Source: Brevundimonas halotolerans
GTDB taxonomy: Bacteria; Pseudomonadota; Alphaproteobacteria; Caulobacterales; Caulobacteraceae
Reading direction: 5' to 3'
Length of the DNA: 64,000 nucleotides
Assembly (NCBI RefSeq): GCF_003730275.1
Contig: NZ_QTTA01000010.1
Coordinates: 310,001-374,000, forward strand
Positions 47,748 to 56,283 of this stretch are shown here, piece after piece; position 1 is the first letter of the stretch, and every line of letters starts with the position of its first letter. The position numbers were made by a program, and so were the translations under genes. The notes below the pieces were generated by a model. It worked only from the letters and a program-made list of their open reading frames with translations, had not been told where the DNA came from and made no database searches.

Positions 47748-49040
47748 CTATTTGATCGGCGGCGCCTTATAGGCCTCGATGTCGATTTCCTTTTCCCAGC
47801 GCCCTACGATGGTCGCCACAGCCAGGTCGCTGATGACATTGGCCACGGTGCGGGTCATGTCGAGGATGCGGTCGAAGGGCAGGATAAATCCGACCATCAA
47901 AGCTGTCTGGGCCGGGCTGACCCCGATCACCTGCAGCACGGCCGCCAGCATGAACAGCGAGGCCGATGGTACCGGCGCCGTGCCGATGGACACCAGCACG
48001 GTAGTCAGGGCGATCAGCGCATAGTCGACCATCGACAGGTCGATGCCAAAGGCCTGGGCCGCGAACGAGGCCAGCAGGGCGATGTAGAGTGCCGTGCCGT
48101 CCATTGAAATGGTCACGCCCAGTGGGAGGACGGTCGAGAAGACCGGCTTCTTGATGCCCAGATTGGCCTCGGCCACCGCCATCGATACCGGCAGGGTGGC
48201 CGACGACGAGGAGGTCGAGAAGGCCACCAGTCCGGCGTCGGTCACGCCCCGGAAGAACGGCAGGGCCGGCAGCCGCGCCAGCAGCTTGATCAAGCCGCCG
48301 TGCACGATCAGCACCTGCAGGAGGCAGCCGGTGATCACGCAGAAGGCCAGCAGGGCGACGTTGACGAAGGTCGCCGGTCCGGTGGTGCCCATCACCCAGG
48401 CGATCAGGGCGAAGACACCGAAGGGGGCGATCTCCATGACAAAATTGACCACCTTCAACATGGCCTCTGCGCCAGCGTGGAAGGCACCGGCCAGCGGCTC
48501 GCCCTTGGCTCCTGCGGTCAACAGACCGGCCCCGAAGATCAGGGCGAAGAAGATGACCGACAGCACCTGGCCCTCGGCCAGGGCGGCAATCGGATTGGTC
48601 GGGACGATGGATTCCAGCAGCCCCGCAAACGGCTGGGCCGCCTCAAGCTCGCGCGGCACGGCGCCGGCGAAGTCCACACCCAGTCCCGGCTGGACCAGGG
48701 CGCCGAGGATCATGCCGATGACGATCGCGAACGCCGTCGTCAGAATGTAGAGGAAGATCGTCTTCAGCCCCAGCGAACCCAGTCGCTTGGGGTCCTGCAG
48801 GCTGAGCACGCCCGAGACGATGGTCGCGAACACCAGCGGGATCACGATCATCTGGATCAACCGCACGAACAGGTCGCCGATCCATTTGATCTGCACCGCG
48901 CCCTCGTCCCAGATCAGGCCGGCGATCGCCCCCAGCAGAAGGGCCGCGAGAATCCGTTTCCACAGCTTGATGCCGAACCAGTAGCGGTAGAGAGGCCCGC
49001 GTTCACGTTCCCCGGCGGCAGTGTGGCTGTCGTCAGTCAT
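47748..49040 (-). CDS. Dicarboxylate/amino acid:cation symporter (DAACS), copy 2
   Basis: A 430-residue paralogue of the downstream symporter, with the same topology. HP1 reads FSTSSSSATLPVSMAVAEANL, TM7 reads LPLGVTISMDGTALYIALLASFAAQA and HP2 VSIGTAPVPSASLFMLAAVL. The TM7 motif is SMDGTA rather than NQNGTA, so ion or substrate preference may differ. An orphan amino-acid-binding lipoprotein is encoded upstream. Both symporters could import acidic amino acids or dicarboxylates; specificity is not seen. Confidence 0.92.
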   Translation of the reverse strand: MTDDSHTAAGERERGPLYRYWFGIKLWKRILAALLLGAIAGLIWDEGAVQIKWIGDLFVRLIQMIVIPLVFATIVSGVLSLQDPKRLGSLGLKTIFLYILTTAFAIVIGMILGALVQPGLGVDFAGAVPRELEAAQPFAGLLESIVPTNPIAALAEGQVLSVIFFALIFGAGLLTAGAKGEPLAGAFHAGAEAMLKVVNFVMEIAPFGVFALIAWVMGTTGPATFVNVALLAFCVITGCLLQVLIVHGGLIKLLARLPALPFFRGVTDAGLVAFSTSSSSATLPVSMAVAEANLGIKKPVFSTVLPLGVTISMDGTALYIALLASFAAQAFGIDLSMVDYALIALTTVLVSIGTAPVPSASLFMLAAVLQVIGVSPAQTALMVGFILPFDRILDMTRTVANVISDLAVATIVGRWEKEIDIEAYKAPPIK

Positions 49041-49136
49041 GGAGTTCCCGTATGGATACGCTCGGGCTGTGCCCCGGCACTACCTGCACACGTTATCGAC
49101 TGAGACGCCGGATCGCCAGTGCAGTCCCGACCCGGT

Positions 49137-50267
49137 CTATCGGATCGGCAGGCCGTAGATCAGCCCGCCCGGTGTTGCGTTCCACTGTGCATTCAGGCCG
49201 CGGGCAAGGTCCAGTGCAGAATCCGATCCCAGATTGCGGGCGAAGACCTCGCCATAGTTCCCCACAGCAGAAATCGCCTGATACGCCCAGCGGTCCGACA
49301 GGCCCAGACGGGTGCCGAACTCGCCCTCGACGCCCAGCAGACGGCGGATGCGCGGGTCGCGGGCCTCCTTTGCCTGATCCGCAACGGTATCGCGGGTGAC
49401 GCCATATTCCTCGGCCAAGATCAGGGCATTCAGAGTCCAGCGGACCACCCGGGTCCAGTGGGGATCCTCGCGACGCACGATCGGACCCAGCGGCTCCTTG
49501 GAAATCACATCGGGCAGAATGGCGTGCTGTTCGGGATTGGCCAGGGTCGTGCGGGCGGCGGCCAATGCCGAGACGTCGGCGGTGAAGGCGTCGCAGCGCT
49601 CCTCGGCATAGGCGCGCCGGGCCTCCTCCTCGGTGGCCACCACCACGGCCTCATACTCCAGCCCGCGCAGGCGGAAATAGTCGGCCAGATTGAGCTGGGA
49701 GGTCGACTCGGCCTGCACGCAGATGCGGGCCCCGTTCAGCTCGGTCGCGCTGCCCAGATTGAGCGCGCGCCGCACCAGGAAGCCCTGGCCGTCGTAATAG
49801 TTGGTGCCGGCGAACGAGACATCCTCGGTCACGTCGCGGTCCATGGTCCAGCTGGTGTTGCGCCACACCACATCGACCCGTCCCTCGCGCAGGGCCTCGA
49901 ACCGCTGGGCGGTGGTCAGGGGCACGAATCGCACCGCGTCCGGATCATTGAATATGGCCGCCGCCATGGCCCGACAGAAGTCGACGTCAAAGCCGCGCCA
50001 CTGACCCCGGTTGTCGGTATAGGCAAAGCCGACCAGACCCTCGTGCACGCCACAGTTCAGACGCCCGCGCCGGCGTACGGCGGCCAGCGTCGGGCCGATG
50101 GTACCGGGCGCGGTTGCCTCGACTGGCGGCAGACCGGCCAGATCGTCATCCGGGGTGGCGGCCTTCTTGTCATCATTGCCCCCGCAGGCGGCCAGCACCA
50201 GCGCCGCCGCAAGGGCGGTCCCGGCGGCAAACAGGCGGGTAAGGCGTGACGGCGTACGGATCGTCAT
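49137..50267 (-). CDS. Amino-acid ABC transporter substrate-binding lipoprotein (AapJ/BztA-like)
   Basis: A 376-residue periplasmic binding protein, with lipobox LVLAAC at residues about 24-29. The mature protein has the general L-amino-acid binding-protein pattern: RRRGRLNCGVHEGLVGFAYTDNRGQWRGFDVDFCRAMAAAIF, VDVVWRNTSWTMDRD, ELNGARICVQAESTSQLNLADYF, CDAFTADVSALAAAR and PLGPIVRREDPHWTRVVRWTLNALI. No aapQMP permease or ATPase genes are next to it, so it is an orphan here. AapJ proteins are normally soluble; lipidation is unusual among them. Confidence 0.87.
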   Translation of the reverse strand: MTIRTPSRLTRLFAAGTALAAALVLAACGGNDDKKAATPDDDLAGLPPVEATAPGTIGPTLAAVRRRGRLNCGVHEGLVGFAYTDNRGQWRGFDVDFCRAMAAAIFNDPDAVRFVPLTTAQRFEALREGRVDVVWRNTSWTMDRDVTEDVSFAGTNYYDGQGFLVRRALNLGSATELNGARICVQAESTSQLNLADYFRLRGLEYEAVVVATEEEARRAYAEERCDAFTADVSALAAARTTLANPEQHAILPDVISKEPLGPIVRREDPHWTRVVRWTLNALILAEEYGVTRDTVADQAKEARDPRIRRLLGVEGEFGTRLGLSDRWAYQAISAVGNYGEVFARNLGSDSALDLARGLNAQWNATPGGLIYGLPIR

Positions 50268-50329
50268 GACCGCCTTATAGACGGCATCCGCCCCCGCTTC
50301 GCAACCGCCCGGATGTGGAAAGCTAAGGG

Positions 50330-50406
50330 TGGCGCGCCCTGCAGGATTCGAACCTGCGACCGTCCGCTTAGAAGGCGGGTGCTCTATCCAGCTGAGCTAA
50401 GGGCGC
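50330..50406 (-). tRNA. tRNA-Arg (anticodon TCT)
   Basis: A 77-base cloverleaf on the minus strand: 7-bp acceptor (GCGCCCT / AGGGCGC), D-arm AGCTCAGCTGGATAGAGC, anticodon loop CTTCTAA giving TCT, T-arm GCAGG-TTCGAAT-CCTGC, and an encoded CCA. The top pair of the anticodon stem is a C-A mismatch. Confidence 0.97.
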
Positions 50407-50443
50407 CTCGGGTTCGCCTCAGAGCGGTGGCATGCGCCAGGGC

Positions 50444-50749
50444 TCAGTGCGTCCAGGGCTGTTTGCGGTGGGTGGCGAAATTGTCGGCATAGGCCTTGAG
50501 GATCAGCGGAGCCTCTTGCGGCTCCTGCAGGCGGAAGGCGATCCCGTGACGCTCTGCATAGGCGACGGCCTCGTCCTGGGTGTCGAAGGTCAGGCGCACC
50601 TGGCCCTTCATGTCGGTCGAACCGGTCCAGCCCATCAGCGGATCGATAAAGCGCGCAGACGCCGGCATGAACTCCAGAATCCAGGCGGTCGTCTTGGCCC
50701 TGCCCGACTGCATGGCGGTTTTCGCCGGTCTGTAGATACGCGCCAACAT
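50444..50749 (-). CDS. NDUFS4-like complex I accessory subunit (ETC complex I 18-kDa type)
   Basis: A 101-residue member of the NADH-ubiquinone oxidoreductase NDUFS4/18-kDa family, found in alphaproteobacteria and mitochondria. The start [20 protein letters not shown] fits the family, and the core W-LEF...[39 protein letters not shown] is strongly conserved. It is probably a peripheral subunit near the NADH module of complex I. It lies between two tRNA genes on the same strand; no other nuo gene is in the window. Confidence 0.9.
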   Translation of the reverse strand: MLARIYRPAKTAMQSGRAKTTAWILEFMPASARFIDPLMGWTGSTDMKGQVRLTFDTQDEAVAYAERHGIAFRLQEPQEAPLILKAYADNFATHRKQPWTH

Positions 50750-50837
50750 GTCCGTCTCGTTCGCCTCAAAGGGGCCCTCGCCCCGCGCTGACCCTCGTTT
50801 AGCGAGCGTCGCCCCGGCGGTCCAGCCGCCCGGCCCT

Positions 50838-50914
<77 letters not shown>

Positions 50915-50965
50915 ACATCAAGGGACGGCTCTCATGCCACGCCCCCGCCCGGCCCGCAACGCGGA

Positions 50966-51466
50966 TCAGCGATCGCAGGGCGCGTCGGTATCAAAGAAGG
51001 GATGGCGGACCCGGTCGCCGGGCTGCGCGCCGATCTCGCCCATGCGCCCGGCCCGGACCTCGAGCACGCCGTTGGCGGCCCCGCCTGAGGGATAGGTGGT
51101 CTCGGTATAAGGGGTGGTGTGGGCCGCGATCGAGATGATGCAGCCCTGCGGATCCAGATAGACGATATCCAGCGAGCTGGGGGTGTTCAACATCCAGAAG
51201 CCGCGCTCGGCCGCCTCGGGATACTGGAACAGCATGCCCCGGTCGTCGGGCAGCGGAGGACGGTTCATCAGGCCCCGCTGGCGCTCTTCGAACTCGTCCG
51301 CGATCTCGACCTCGAAGTCGAAACTGCCCTTGGCGGTGACCACCGTCAGCGGCTCGACCGGCAGGGACTGCCCCCCGCTGCCCGTCACCGCGTCCTGGGC
51401 GCAGGCGCCGGTGAACAGCAGTGCCGCAAACAGGGCGGCGACGGGCAGGCTGCGGGTGAACGTCAT
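50966..51466 (-). CDS. DUF192 lipoprotein (tandem copy 1)
   Basis: A 166-residue DUF192 protein of unknown function. It has a lipoprotein signal ([17 protein letters not shown]). The mature domain shows [72 protein letters not shown] and [20 protein letters not shown]. It is the near twin of the upstream gene at 51471-51962, with four bases between them. DUF192 proteins are often periplasmic; no reaction is established. Confidence 0.87.
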   Translation of the reverse strand: MTFTRSLPVAALFAALLFTGACAQDAVTGSGGQSLPVEPLTVVTAKGSFDFEVEIADEFEERQRGLMNRPPLPDDRGMLFQYPEAAERGFWMLNTPSSLDIVYLDPQGCIISIAAHTTPYTETTYPSGGAANGVLEVRAGRMGEIGAQPGDRVRHPFFDTDAPCDR

Positions 51467-51470
51467 CAGA

Positions 51471-51962
51471 TCAACTGCAGGGCGTCTGGGTGTCGAAGAA
51501 GGGATGGCGGACGCGGTCGCCGGGCCCGGCTCCGATTTCGCCCATGCGGCCGGCCCGGACCTCAAGCACGCCCTTGGCGGCGCCGTTCGAGGGATAGGTG
51601 GTTTCGGTATTGGGGGTGGTGTAGGCCGCGATCGAGATGATGCAGCCCTGCGGGTCCAGATAGACGATGTCGAGCGAGCTGGGGGTGTTCTGCATCCAGA
51701 AGGCGCGCTCGGCCGCATCCGGGAACTGAAACAGCATGCCCTTGTCGTCTTCGAGCGGCGGGCGGTACATCAGGCCCCGCGCCCGCTCGGCCTCGTCGTC
51801 GGCGATCTCGACGTCGAAGTCGAAACTGCCCTGATCCGTAACGACGCTGAGGGTTTCGACCGGCAGGGTCTGGCCGTCAGCCGAGCCGTCATCCTGGCTG
51901 CAGGCGCCGGTGAACAGAAAGGCCGCCATGATCGCGGCCGCAGGAAGATAACGCTTCAACAC
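51471..51962 (-). CDS. DUF192 lipoprotein (tandem copy 2)
   Basis: A 163-residue paralogue of the next gene. The signal peptide ends FLFTGAC. The domain reads DFDVEIADDEAERARGLMYRPPLEDDKGMLFQFP, then [38 protein letters not shown], so the pair is highly similar through the centre. The start is GTG 51962 with GAGG upstream; TTG 51959 is possible. It follows the cold-shock gene by 17 bases, an arrangement I recall from other Caulobacterales (DUF192 next to a csp gene). Confidence 0.87.
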   Translation of the reverse strand: MLKRYLPAAAIMAAFLFTGACSQDDGSADGQTLPVETLSVVTDQGSFDFDVEIADDEAERARGLMYRPPLEDDKGMLFQFPDAAERAFWMQNTPSSLDIVYLDPQGCIISIAAYTTPNTETTYPSNGAAKGVLEVRAGRMGEIGAGPGDRVRHPFFDTQTPCS

Positions 51963-51979
51963 CTGTTCCACCTCTTTCG

Positions 51980-52564
51980 TCAGGCGGACTGGTCTCCGCC
52001 CATTCTGATTTCCGCGACGACCAGGCCCTTGGGGCCCTCGGCGAAGCGAACCTGAACCGGATCGCCGGGCAACAGATCCTCTATGCCACACCGACGCAGG
52101 GTCTCGACGTGGACGAAGATATCGCCCTCGGCCTCATCGCGCACCACAAAACCATATCCCTTGGTGCGATTGAACCATTTCACGACGGCGGGTTGAAGCG
52201 GGAGGCCGGACAAGGGCTCGGCCGTGGCCGTCGACGGCGCATGGCCAAGGGCCCTCAGGCCATCATATCCGCTGCGCGTCGCGGGCGGATCGGCAGCCTC
52301 TTCGTCGTCGGATAGATCGAGTACCTCAAGCACCTGCCAGCCCTTGGGGCGGCGCACGCATTCGCAGCGGATGGACGCGCCCTCGGGCGCGCTGTCCCGA
52401 CCGGTGTCGCGCAGGCTGCTGATGTGCAGCAGGACATCCTTGAGGTCCGTCATGTCCGGATCGTCCGGAACGATGAACCCGTATCCCTTTCCGGGATCAA
52501 ACCACTTGACCTTGCCGACGATCTCGATCGTTCCCGGCGTATCAAGCCCCTCTAGGTCAGACAC
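51980..52564 (-). CDS. Two-domain cold-shock protein
   Basis: A 194-residue protein with two cold-shock domains. CSD1 (about 14-85) starts [19 protein letters not shown] and has the RNP2-like [13 protein letters not shown]2 (about 125-190) is [31 protein letters not shown]. An acidic linker ([13 protein letters not shown]) separates them. This double-CSD form is typical of alphaproteobacteria (CspC/CspD-like in Caulobacter). The start was placed at GTG 52564 (VSDLEGLD) after GGGGGTG; the frame is open further upstream without conservation. It binds single-stranded RNA or DNA, with a role in stationary phase or cold (family knowledge). Confidence 0.92.
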   Translation of the reverse strand: MSDLEGLDTPGTIEIVGKVKWFDPGKGYGFIVPDDPDMTDLKDVLLHISSLRDTGRDSAPEGASIRCECVRRPKGWQVLEVLDLSDDEEAADPPATRSGYDGLRALGHAPSTATAEPLSGLPLQPAVVKWFNRTKGYGFVVRDEAEGDIFVHVETLRRCGIEDLLPGDPVQVRFAEGPKGLVVAEIRMGGDQSA

Positions 52565-52747
52565 AGCAAAACACCCCCGCCCGCGAACAGCAGACACGGC
52601 CATGCTTAACACGGTTCTGTGAAGCCTGTGGAGTGCGAAAACGCCGGTTTTACGCCGCAGGTTGCCGCTGCGACGCAGTTGCAGGACCATCCCCGTCTCG
52701 AATCCGAACGGATGGCGCAATAAATTTCCGATGGGGGAAACCCCGCG

Positions 52748-52822
52748 TGGCAGTCCCTAGGGGAATCGAACCCCTCTTTTCAGGTTGAAAACCTGACGTC
52801 CTAACCGATAGACGAAGGGACC
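52748..52822 (-). tRNA. tRNA-Glu (anticodon TTC)
   Basis: A 75-base cloverleaf on the minus strand: acceptor GGTCCCT / AGGGACT, D-arm with TCGGTTAGGA, anticodon stem CAGGT with loop TTTTCAA giving TTC, T-arm AGGGG-TTCGATT-CCCCT, and an encoded CCA. Confidence 0.97.
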
Positions 52823-52892
52823 GCTGCGCGGGAGGACGGCGATATAGCGGGCGATTCCGGCGCTTGCAACCCTCTTTGGCGAACTGAATCGA

Positions 52893-54704
52893 TCAGGCGC
52901 GTCGCGGGTCGGCGACATCGTCGATTTCGAACTGGACGCCGCGTCGGCCATTCCAGTCGTCGGGCTTGAGACGACCGACGATATTCAGGGCGTCACCCGC
53001 CGCCAGGGCCTGACCGCTCTCCTGATCGGCACAACGCCAGGCGACCGCGCGCAGCGACCGGCCATCGGCCCCGCGCAGCAGACAACGCAAATGCCCGCCC
53101 TTCATGGGTCGCACGTCAACGGCCCGGACCCGCTCGAGCGCGAAGACCGGCTCGGGGTTACCGGGACCGAAAGGCGCCAGTTTCTCGAACGACTCGAACA
53201 GGGCCCGATCCGCCGCACCCGGCTCGATCAGGGCATCGATCAGGACAGCGTCCAGCGCGCGCGCCGCCTCGGTGTCGGTCTGGGCCGAAAGGGTCTGGTT
53301 CAGATAGTCGCGCAAGGCATCAATGCGGTCGATGCGCACCGTCAGCCCCGCCGCCATGGCGTGCCCGCCCCCCGCCAGCACTACGCCCTCGTCAAAGGCC
53401 TGCTGGACGGCACGGCCCAGGTTGTATCCCGCTTGCGACCGGCCCGAGCCCTTGCCGATGCCGTTGATGGTGTCCAGGCCGATGACCACCACGGGCTTGC
53501 GCCAGCGTTCCCGCAGACGCCCGGCGACGATGCCAACCACGCCGGGATGCCAGCCCTCGCCCGCGATGACGGCGGCAGCAACGGACGGATCCTCGACACC
53601 CATGGCCTCGCCCTGACGGACGGCGGCCTCGGTGACTTCGGCCTCGACCTCGCGCCGGGCGATATTCAGCGCATCCAGCTCGCGGGCCAGGGCCATGGCC
53701 TCGGTCGGGTCGTCGGTCGACAACAGGCGCGCGCCCAGATCGGCCCGACCGATCCGCCCACCGGCATTGATGCGCGGGCCAAGGATAAAGCCCGCATGAT
53801 TGCTCTTGGCCTCGCCGGGTTCGCTGCCGGCGACGTCCAGCAGGGCCTTCAGCCCGGGGTTGGCCCAGGAGGACATGACCTGCAGCCCCAGCCGCGCCAG
53901 CGCCCGGTTGAAGCCCGTCAGGGCGGTAACGTCGCAGATGGCGCCCAGCGCCGCGAGATCCAGCCAGCGGCGCAGGTCCGGTTCGCTCCGCTCCTCGAAC
54001 AGGCCGCGCCTGCGGGCCTCACGATTGAGCGCTGCCAGAAGGACGAAGACCACGCCCGCCGCCGCCAGATTGCCCTGTCCCGAGCGACAGTCGGCGCGGT
54101 TGGGGTTGACTACGGCCAGACAGGCTGGCGCCTCGCCGCGCATCAGGTGGTGGTCAATGACCACGACGCCGAGCTGGATGTCAGCCGCATGAGCCAGGGC
54201 GATTTCGGCCGCCGCGCCGCAGTCGACGGTAATGACCAGATCGGCCCCGGCGGCCTTGAGCGTGTCGAACGCCCGGGGACTGGGGCCATAGCCCTCGGTC
54301 AGGCGGTCGGGGACATAGAGGGGCAGGTCGTGGCCCATCTCGCGGAACCAGCGGACCAGCAGGGCCGCGCTGGACGCACCGTCCACGTCATAGTCGGCAA
54401 AGACATGGATGTTGGCCCGACGCTCCAGCGCATCGACGATGGCCGAGGCCGCGGCGTCCATATCGGCAAAGCTGGACGGATCCGGGAACAGGGCGCGCAG
54501 GGTCGGATCCAGGAAGTCGGCCCCCTCCTCCGGCCGGACCCCGCGTGAGGCCAGGGCACGGGCCAGCGGCTCGCCCAGACCCAGCGACTGGGCATGGGCA
54601 CGGGCTACGGCCGGGTCATAGGGGCGCTCGCGCCACTGGCGCCCGGACAGCGAGCGTTCGACCCCGAGAAAAGCCGGTGTGTCAGAAGGTGCGGACCCGT
54701 CCAC
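52893..54704 (-). CDS. recJ: Single-stranded-DNA-specific exonuclease RecJ
   Basis: 5'-3' ssDNA exonuclease of mismatch repair and RecF-type recombination, 603 residues. The DHH phosphoesterase core shows VFADYDVDGASSAALLVRWF, VITVDCGAAAE, VVVIDHHLMRGEAPA and NPNRADCRSGQGNLAAAGVVF. DHHA1 follows with GEGWHPGVVGIVAGRLRERW and AGGGHAMAAGLTV, then a C-terminal OB domain. The GTG at 54704 is used. It is seven bases downstream of glpX on the same strand; tRNA-Glu lies downstream. Confidence 0.96.
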   Translation of the reverse strand: MDGSAPSDTPAFLGVERSLSGRQWRERPYDPAVARAHAQSLGLGEPLARALASRGVRPEEGADFLDPTLRALFPDPSSFADMDAAASAIVDALERRANIHVFADYDVDGASSAALLVRWFREMGHDLPLYVPDRLTEGYGPSPRAFDTLKAAGADLVITVDCGAAAEIALAHAADIQLGVVVIDHHLMRGEAPACLAVVNPNRADCRSGQGNLAAAGVVFVLLAALNREARRRGLFEERSEPDLRRWLDLAALGAICDVTALTGFNRALARLGLQVMSSWANPGLKALLDVAGSEPGEAKSNHAGFILGPRINAGGRIGRADLGARLLSTDDPTEAMALARELDALNIARREVEAEVTEAAVRQGEAMGVEDPSVAAAVIAGEGWHPGVVGIVAGRLRERWRKPVVVIGLDTINGIGKGSGRSQAGYNLGRAVQQAFDEGVVLAGGGHAMAAGLTVRIDRIDALRDYLNQTLSAQTDTEAARALDAVLIDALIEPGAADRALFESFEKLAPFGPGNPEPVFALERVRAVDVRPMKGGHLRCLLRGADGRSLRAVAWRCADQESGQALAAGDALNIVGRLKPDDWNGRRGVQFEIDDVADPRRA

Positions 54705-54711
54705 CGTTCCG

Positions 54712-55671
54712 TCAGGCCGGGCGCGAGGTGCGGATGCGGCGCACCGTGCGCGTAAAGGAGTCCATCACCAGCGTATGGGTTTCGATCCGCCCGCCGACAT
54801 GACGGACTCCATCCAGCATGGCGCCCTTGGTGACGCCGGTGGCGACGAAGATGGCATCCTTCGACACCAGCTCATGCAGGTCATAGGTGCGGTCAAAGTC
54901 GGTGACGCCGGTGCGCTCGGCGCGCGCGCGCTCATCGTCGTTGCGGAAGATCAACCGGCCCTGGAAATGGCCGCCGACGCATTTCAGGGCAGCTGCCGCC
55001 AGCACGCCCTCGGGCGCCCCGCCGGATCCGAGGTACAGGTCGATCCCGGTCTCGGGCTCGGCCGTATGGATGACGCCGGCCACGTCGCCGTCGGTGATCA
55101 ACAGCACCCGGGCCCCGACCTCGCGCAGGGCGGCGATCAATTCGGCGTGGCGCGGACGGTCCATGACACAGACGGTGATGTCGGATGGGCTGACCCCCTT
55201 GGCCGAGGCCAGCGAGCGGACATTGTCCTGCGGCGACATTCCCAGATCGACCGTGCCCGGGGCATAGCCGGGGCCAATGGCGATCTTGTCCATATAGGTG
55301 TCGGGCGCGTGCAGCATGCCGCCGCCCGGCGACATGGCCAGCACGGTCAGGGCATTGGCCATGGCCTTGGCCGTAAGCGTCGTGCCTTCCAGCGGGTCCA
55401 GCGCGATGTCGATGGCCGGACCTTTGCCGGTGCCGACTTTCTCGCCGATGTAGAGCATGGGGGCTTCGTCGCGCTCGCCCTCGCCGATCACGATCTTGCC
55501 GTCGATATCGAGCGCGTTCAGGGCGGTGCGCATGGCGTCGACCGCCAGTTGATCGGCGGCCTTTTCATCGCCGCGCCCGATCTGGGCATAGCTGGCGATG
55601 GCGGCCAATTCGGCGACTTCGGCGGCCTCGAACGGCAGGCTGGCGGCGTAGGGTTTGGCGTCCTGGGCCAT
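54712..55671 (-). CDS. glpX: Class II fructose-1,6-bisphosphatase (GlpX)
   Basis: Gluconeogenic phosphatase of 319 residues (Li+-sensitive, Mn2+-dependent class). Landmarks: KIVIGEGERDEAPMLYIGE, a metal-site DPLEGTTLTAKAMANALTVLA, MDKIAIGPGYAPGTVDLGMSPQDNV, LITDGDVAGVIHT, DLYLGSGGAPEGVLAAAALKCVGGHFQGRL and DAIFVATGVTKGAMLDGV. ATG 55671 follows AGGAGA. The longer open frame upstream is not conserved. It is upstream of recJ in the same unit. Confidence 0.95.
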   Translation of the reverse strand: MAQDAKPYAASLPFEAAEVAELAAIASYAQIGRGDEKAADQLAVDAMRTALNALDIDGKIVIGEGERDEAPMLYIGEKVGTGKGPAIDIALDPLEGTTLTAKAMANALTVLAMSPGGGMLHAPDTYMDKIAIGPGYAPGTVDLGMSPQDNVRSLASAKGVSPSDITVCVMDRPRHAELIAALREVGARVLLITDGDVAGVIHTAEPETGIDLYLGSGGAPEGVLAAAALKCVGGHFQGRLIFRNDDERARAERTGVTDFDRTYDLHELVSKDAIFVATGVTKGAMLDGVRHVGGRIETHTLVMDSFTRTVRRIRTSRPA

Positions 55672-55730
55672 GGGTGTCTCCTGAGGGTGCGTGACCCCTG
55701 CGGTCCGCGCCAGTTTCTTGGTGTCAGATG

Positions 55731-56189
55731 TCAGCGTCTGGGAACGGGCGGAGGGGCGCGGCCCCGGTCGCGCAGACCCTGGGCGAAGGCTTCGACCTCC
55801 CCCCGCGTCTGGAGGGTCGCCGGGGCGATGGGCCGCGAGGCGATGTCCTCGGCGATCCGGCGGGCGAAACCTTCGGGATCGTCGAGCGTCCAGTCGATGG
55901 CGGCGACGTCGGCAGCCGTGGCCGCCGAGGTTGTGTTGAGCGCCGCGACCTGGACCGAGACAGCGGCCGCGTCGGGGGCAGCTGTGCCCTGGCGCGGAAA
56001 GTTTCGCCATTCCGGATAGCGGCGATTCTCGTCGACGAGGGCGACGATTCGCGGCGAAAGCGGCGCGACCGTGCTGTCCGTGACGGGATCCGGCGTGGCG
56101 CAGCCGACCGCTCCTGCGGCCAGCACAGGGCCGAGGCCGACCACCGTCCACTTTTTCGTCCGCTGCGCATTCATCTCGGGCACGGTCAT
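55731..56189 (-). CDS. Hypothetical lipoprotein
   Basis: A 152-residue predicted lipoprotein. The N-terminus MTVPEMNAQRTKKWTVVGLGPVLAAGAVGC ends in a lipobox-like AVGC. The mature part has ALVDENRRYPEWRNFPRQGTAAP, an Ala/Val-rich stretch, then DDPEGFARRIAEDIASRP and TRGEVEAFAQGLRDRGRAPP. ENRRYPEWRxFP is reminiscent of an alphaproteobacterial family of small envelope lipoproteins with no known role. Start alternatives are 56189 and 56174. It lies between glpX and phaC. Confidence 0.65.
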   Translation of the reverse strand: MTVPEMNAQRTKKWTVVGLGPVLAAGAVGCATPDPVTDSTVAPLSPRIVALVDENRRYPEWRNFPRQGTAAPDAAAVSVQVAALNTTSAATAADVAAIDWTLDDPEGFARRIAEDIASRPIAPATLQTRGEVEAFAQGLRDRGRAPPPVPRR

Positions 56190-56283
56190 ATGCCATGATC
56201 CCCCCGCAAGAAAGGGCAAGGACGCGATCCGGCACGCCGTAGTGATGTGCCCCTCGTGACGCCGCGCCCGACGAGAGGATTCC

